From: Prosapia bicincta
Lineage: Eukaryota; Arthropoda; Insecta; Hemiptera; Cercopidae
Assembly (NCBI GenBank): GCA_036971475.1
Contig: JBAIZL010000001.1
Location: forward strand, 93,037,483-93,101,482
Length of the DNA stretch: 64,000 bases
Direction of reading: 5' to 3'
Every line of letters starts with the position of its first letter. Within the stretch, counting starts at the first letter, position 1. Position numbers and translations under genes: made by a program. Shown here piece by piece: positions 60,495 to 64,000 of the stretch. The notes beneath the pieces were generated by a model, which had not been told where the DNA came from, searched no databases, and worked only from the letters and a program-made list of their open reading frames with translations.

Positions 60495-60928
60495 TAGAAA
60501 GGCGGGCTATGCGTATGAGGACTTACTAGGTTCTATAATGCCTTTATTTAGAAGGTCTTGGACATGCTTCTTAAATGGTCATCTTGGTCATATCAGTTGG
60601 TCATCTTGGTTGGCGCCAACTGATATAGCTGGTATTTAACTGATACGTTTGTCTTTGAGTTCTATGTTAGCCTATACTCTAATAATTTGGTAAGGCCTAG
60701 CCGTTTGGTCAACACGTCGGAAAACTAGTGAATCAGACTCTAGATCTGTTCACGCGGTGCGGAGTCGAGATGCCTCAAATAGCATATTTCCGAAGAAGGC
60801 GATGGGGTTTCGCTATGGATTAGTGAAATTGAGGACAGGTCGTGACACGAGTGAAACAATATTGTTGGGGCAGAAACTAAACGAAACTCTATTGGATGCA
60901 AGGTGGAAGGTCAACCTTGTTTTATCAA

Positions 60929-61276
60929 TTAAGTCGGCTCCCAAAATGAGATTGTCGGGCAGCTGAGGGCCACTAAAATTTTAAATTTCCAGGTAAATCT
61001 CAATGAGACACGCACTTCATTCGTAATTTGTAAGAGTTGTTTGGAGGCCTTATAACAATTTGGCAGGGTACTATCGGAAATAGGCCTACGTACTTCCTTT
61101 CTCGAACCTATCTCCCTTAATAGATCGGCGGACATTATGGTTCTTACTGAACCCAAATCTAAGAGGGCGGGTGTTTCGAAACCCGCGAGAGATACTTGGA
61201 GGAACGGAAGCCTCTCCTCGATTCCCGAGGGAATACTTTTAATTTCCCGACTGGAAAGTTTGCTCTGACTCCGCAC
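60929..61276 (-). pseudogene. Second gypsy protease
   Basis: A 115-codon minus-strand frame. Near residue 35 it reads Leu-Leu-Asp-Leu-Gly-Ser-Val-Arg-Thr, the retropepsin active site, with Thr of the Asp-Thr-Gly box replaced by Leu. It continues with a Lys-Ile-Leu-Val segment near the C-terminus. It lies between the gag knuckle and RT. Confidence 0.75.
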
Positions 61277-61359
61277 GATTCGACCACTACCGATGGTTCC
61301 TACTCGGGCGGGTACTTTAGTACTTAGTCTATAGGGCTTTTCCTGAGGTATATTGCGTT

Positions 61360-61734
61360 ACCCTTTAATAGCCTTGCAATACTAGACGTAGTGTCCGGGT
61401 TTCTTGCAGGAAATTTCGGGGCGGTTTAGGCGAAAGACTTTCGTTCTTACGATATAGAATACGATATTTACCTTGGTTACGAAGGGAGTCGTAATATTGG
61501 GTGTTGGTCACCCTGACACTCAACTCGTGGAGTTCTTCGAAATTACGTGGTTTGGTCTCGAGGTGCGAAAAATTTCTCACCACAGGGGATAAGCCTTCGA
61601 TTATAATATCTGTGATTTTTGACTCTGTTTTGTTCAGTTTTAAAATTTATGCTACTTATATTATGTCGATAATATAATTGTATAAATTTTTTTCGAACCC
61701 TTGGGGTCTGTAGGAAAGGTTCTGGATGAGGCAT
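61360..61734 (-). pseudogene. Second gypsy gag C-terminal part with zinc knuckle
   Basis: Two overlapping minus-strand frames (61,734-61,543 and 61,583-61,365) resemble gag by position and by an Arg/Asn-rich composition. At about 61,410-61,371 a third frame reads Cys-Lys-Lys-Pro-Gly-His, a stop, and Tyr-Cys-Lys. These are the last three ligands of a CCHC knuckle (the stop falls between His and Cys). No clear N-terminal capsid region was found. Confidence 0.55.
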
Positions 61735-61740
61735 ACTAAT

Positions 61741-63048
61741 AACTTGCAGGATACAAAAGACTTAAGAAAGATCTCAGGGTGTCGGAATGGAAATCGGAAA
61801 AGACCGTGTGTTTAATTAGTCTCGATTTATGAGGTCCCCGCACATAAGGTGTAATTAGAGATAGCATACTGTGTCGAATCTTGGAAAAAAGTATATATAT
61901 TTTCATCCATATTTTTAGATATATTAGCGTTACGGGCACATCCAACCCATCCGCGATTAGCAGTGTGCCCAGAAGTCTTTTGTCTGGGTTTTGATATCCA
62001 GAGAAAGTATGACCGAATGACTAATGATCTGGAGAGGAAGGTTTTATATTGCCGTTTTCTCTAGGCGTAGACAGTAGAACATCAAGCTTACAATAATGCA
62101 GCAAAGATGCAATAGGCGGAAAAAAATAATAGATAAAAATAATATAGCTTTTTTTCAAATATTGTATTGCTAATAAAAGTTGAAATAAATACGACGGTCG
62201 AATAAGCAAATGATTTTAATTTTTGATCTGATTTTTCTAAAGGTAAACCTAGTTGTATAGAAGCGGAAAAGATTATCTTTTTATTAACGATAAGGTAATA
62301 GAAGCTCATAACTACGTAATGGCTTTGTAACTCACAATAGCATGTTTAAACAATACTGACCACGCAATTCCTTCTGCAAATGATTTTACCTAATTCAAAT
62401 CACGTTTGTCTATTTCATACAGATTTTAAAAAAATTATCAATTTACTTATGGTTGTCGCTAATACATTATCTCTCGAAATTAAGATTATAAATATAGTTA
62501 CAAAAACATACGCGTCTTTATTCGTTAATTAATTTTTATGAAACAAATTTGTAAACTCTTTTACTAACCACGCTCTACTACCATTTGCTACATCGCCGTA
62601 GAAAGGCTGATTAACACAGTTACGAAAAAAAAATTTAGAAAGCTCCCCCACAAAAGAAATGTCCCTTAAACAGCCTTCCTACTTAGCTCATACTTATAAA
62701 TTATTTTTTAAATATTAAAAACCTTACCTTTTTGTGTCATTGTATAATTATGAAGGTTACCTCCTTAGCTGGATCCCTTTGGGTAAATCCGATCGATCGG
62801 AGATTGATCCCTTGGTTACCGCTAGCACTGGCCTGTTTCTGCCTGGTCTCTTGCGACAAGGGTTAAATCGCTTCTATTATTTGACTGCCGTACCTGACTG
62901 GCTATTTTAATTAAAAATGATCGGCAATATCAAATACGTAGCGATCAGCTGATAGTAAACTTAGACCTCAATCGAACTATTAGTAGCTACTTGCGCTAAA
63001 TATTGGCTACTTGGCGGCAATACAAAAAAACGTTATACGTGCAAACAA

Positions 63049-63052
<4 letters not shown>
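61741..63052. other. Unassigned DNA
   Basis: No recognised gene or repeat. A GC-richer patch at 62,760-62,880 contains TCCGATCGATCGGA, a short palindrome. The upstream end of the second gypsy element may lie here, but no LTR match was seen. Confidence 0.35.

Positions 63053-63100
<48 letters not shown>
63053..63100. repeat. (TA)n microsatellite
   Basis: About 24 TA units abutting the 3' end of a PLE, the third such junction in this window. Confidence 0.95.
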
Positions 63101-63103
<3 letters not shown>

Positions 63104-64000
63104 CGTTTTCTTGTTTAATAATTTAAAACAACATAGGCTATTCAAATACAAGAATATTTATTAATTTATATCCAAAGCTTTTCGTTGGTAAACAGTACCA
63201 ACATCAGGAATGAAAATTACAATAATGTAAGCTATAGGCCTAAAACATATGTTAAATTAGAAATAGAATTGTTGCTAAATTTATACAAATTGCCAAATTT
63301 ATTTTGTTGCTGTAACATTATAGACATTGAATATAGTATCAAATTTAGAATGTATTTGTATTTGTTCTTTTATTAATTTGTTATTATTACTGTATTTATA
63401 TATTTCGAATGCTTCATATATATTCATTTTGATTTCCTTATTAATTTCTTTTATAAGTTTCATATTTTCAATATTTGGAAATGGTGCTTATTATTAATAC
63501 AATGATTTGCAAAATTTGATTTATATATTTCTGGATTTTTCTAAGCATTCAAATTTTCTTTATATCTTTCTTTAAATTTTTTCTTGGTTTGACCTATATA
63601 AGTTTTATTACAGCTTTCGCATTCTAATTTATAAACACCACCTTTTCATGCATATTAATTATTTTATTATTGTTATTTATTATGTTTATTATTAGTTTTG
63701 TATGCAATTTTGATATTTGTATTTTTAAATAATTTGGTGATATTTTTTATTTCATGGCCTATAAATAAAAATGAAGTCCATATTGTATTATAATTTCTAT
63801 TGAAAATTAAATTATTATTTTGTTTATTAAAAATATTATAATTAAGTTTGTCAACAGTTTTCTTTTTATAATTGTTTTCTATTGCAATTTGATAAATTAT
63901 GTTTTTTCCTCTTATTTGATTTTCTTCATTCATGGGGATTTTATGCATTCTGTATAATAAGTTATATAAAGCGGCCGTTTTTTGATGATATGGATAATTA
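63101..64000 (-). mobile_element. Penelope-like element, 3' part, cut by the window edge
   Basis: A minus-strand PLE with the RT C-terminal region, the GIY-YIG nuclease and a 3' end of about 195 bp. The 3' end contains CTGATGTTGGTACTG, TTTACCAACGAAAAGC (63,205-63,175) and TTCTTGTATTTGAATAGCC, then (TA)n. This terminal sequence is the same module that forms the palindromes at 5.4-6.7, 27.6 and 51.3 kb. It also extends past the right edge of the window. Confidence 0.85.
63299..64000 (-). pseudogene. PLE RT C-terminus and GIY-YIG nuclease (partial)
   Basis: The frame is open at the window edge. It reads through Asn-Tyr-Pro-Tyr-His-Gln-Lys...Ala-Leu-Tyr and Arg-Met...Ile-Pro-Met-Asn-Glu-Glu to a stop at 63,673. 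In another frame, about 63,650-63,544 encodes Gly-Gly-Val-Tyr-Lys-Leu-Glu-Cys-Glu-Ser-Cys-Asn-Lys-Thr-Tyr-Ile-Gly-Gln-Thr. This has an intact GVY...YIG nuclease core with the Cys pair typical of PLEs, followed by a stop at 63,541-63,543. The same frame then runs to the final stop at 63,299-63,301 with Asn-Phe-Ala-Asn-His and Glu-Gln-Ile-Gln motifs. It is the best-kept PLE nuclease here. Confidence 0.85.

Larger units (their letters stand above)
58500..61740 (-). mobile_element. Second Ty3/gypsy element, decayed, no LTRs found
   Basis: On the minus strand, in normal order: gag (61.7-61.36 kb), protease (61.28-60.93), RT (60.5-59.86), RNase H (59.8-59.35), integrase (59.34-58.52). The reading is in many frames with stops. 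It is clearly a different lineage from the 17.6-like element at 6.7-13.6 kb: its protease begins in a Leu-Asp-x-Gly-Ser-Val-Arg-Thr context and its RNase H has a distinct signature. I could not find paired LTRs or a primer site. Confidence 0.85.

Noticed and set aside
57528..61740. One single retrotransposon covering the whole stretch
   Set aside because: The RT at 57.5-58.3 kb is jockey-type (LINE) and the one at 59.9-60.5 kb is gypsy-type, so these are two different elements lying side by side.

Overview
This is a gene-poor, AT-rich stretch of eukaryotic nuclear DNA, almost certainly from an arthropod and probably an insect. The evidence is its mix of mobile elements: a Ty3/gypsy element of the 17.6/297 (errantivirus) type with a tRNA-Ser primer site, a jockey-like LINE, Penelope-like elements (PLEs) with GIY-YIG nucleases, hAT, pogo-like and Mutator-like DNA transposons, and a Polinton-type element with virion genes. 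I find no intact host gene, no rRNA and no tRNA. Every coding trace I recognise belongs to a transposon and carries stops, frameshifts or deletions.

Layout. 1-4.9 kb: unassigned AT-rich DNA. 4.9-6.7 kb: (CA)n/(TA)n joined to a chain of head-to-head PLE termini. 6,692-13,644: a complete but dead gypsy-family element on the minus strand (290-bp LTRs, TATATA target duplication) whose RT is split by a Mutator-like insertion. 13.7-14.3 kb: hAT remnant. 14.3-15.3 kb: 82-bp satellite. 17.1-19.5 kb: (GT)n, (TA)n and a PLE. 21.2-26.0 kb: 179-bp satellite. 27.4-28.1 kb: PLE foldback. 30.1-36.2 kb: 151-bp satellite. 36.30-36.65 kb: a 345-bp foldback PLE insertion with a 14-bp target duplication. 37.3-40.9 kb: 164/185-bp satellite. 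41.92-48.03 kb: an element with long inverted-repeat arms around a decayed capsid cassette. 50.8-53.0 kb: a hAT element holding a PLE dimer, next to a pogo-like transposase end. 55.2-57.2 kb: 180/185-bp satellite. 57.5-58.3 kb: jockey-like RT. 58.5-61.7 kb: a second gypsy wreck. 63.05-64 kb: PLE running off the window.

The most interesting object is the 6.1-kb element at 41,924-48,030. Its near-identical inverted tips lead into 1.1-1.7 kb inverted arms built of short repeats. Between the arms, on the minus strand, are remnants of a parvovirus-type phospholipase A2 gene, a penton-like gene and a double-jelly-roll capsid gene. No polymerase or integrase was found. It could be a virion-gene-only Polinton/adintovirus derivative.

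The second theme is a family of compact foldback elements at four or more loci. Each is made from two PLE ends in inverted orientation, carries hammerhead-like CTGATGA...GAAA motifs, and most abut (TA)n tracts. Five unrelated satellite families fill about 17 kb, so the window is likely heterochromatic.
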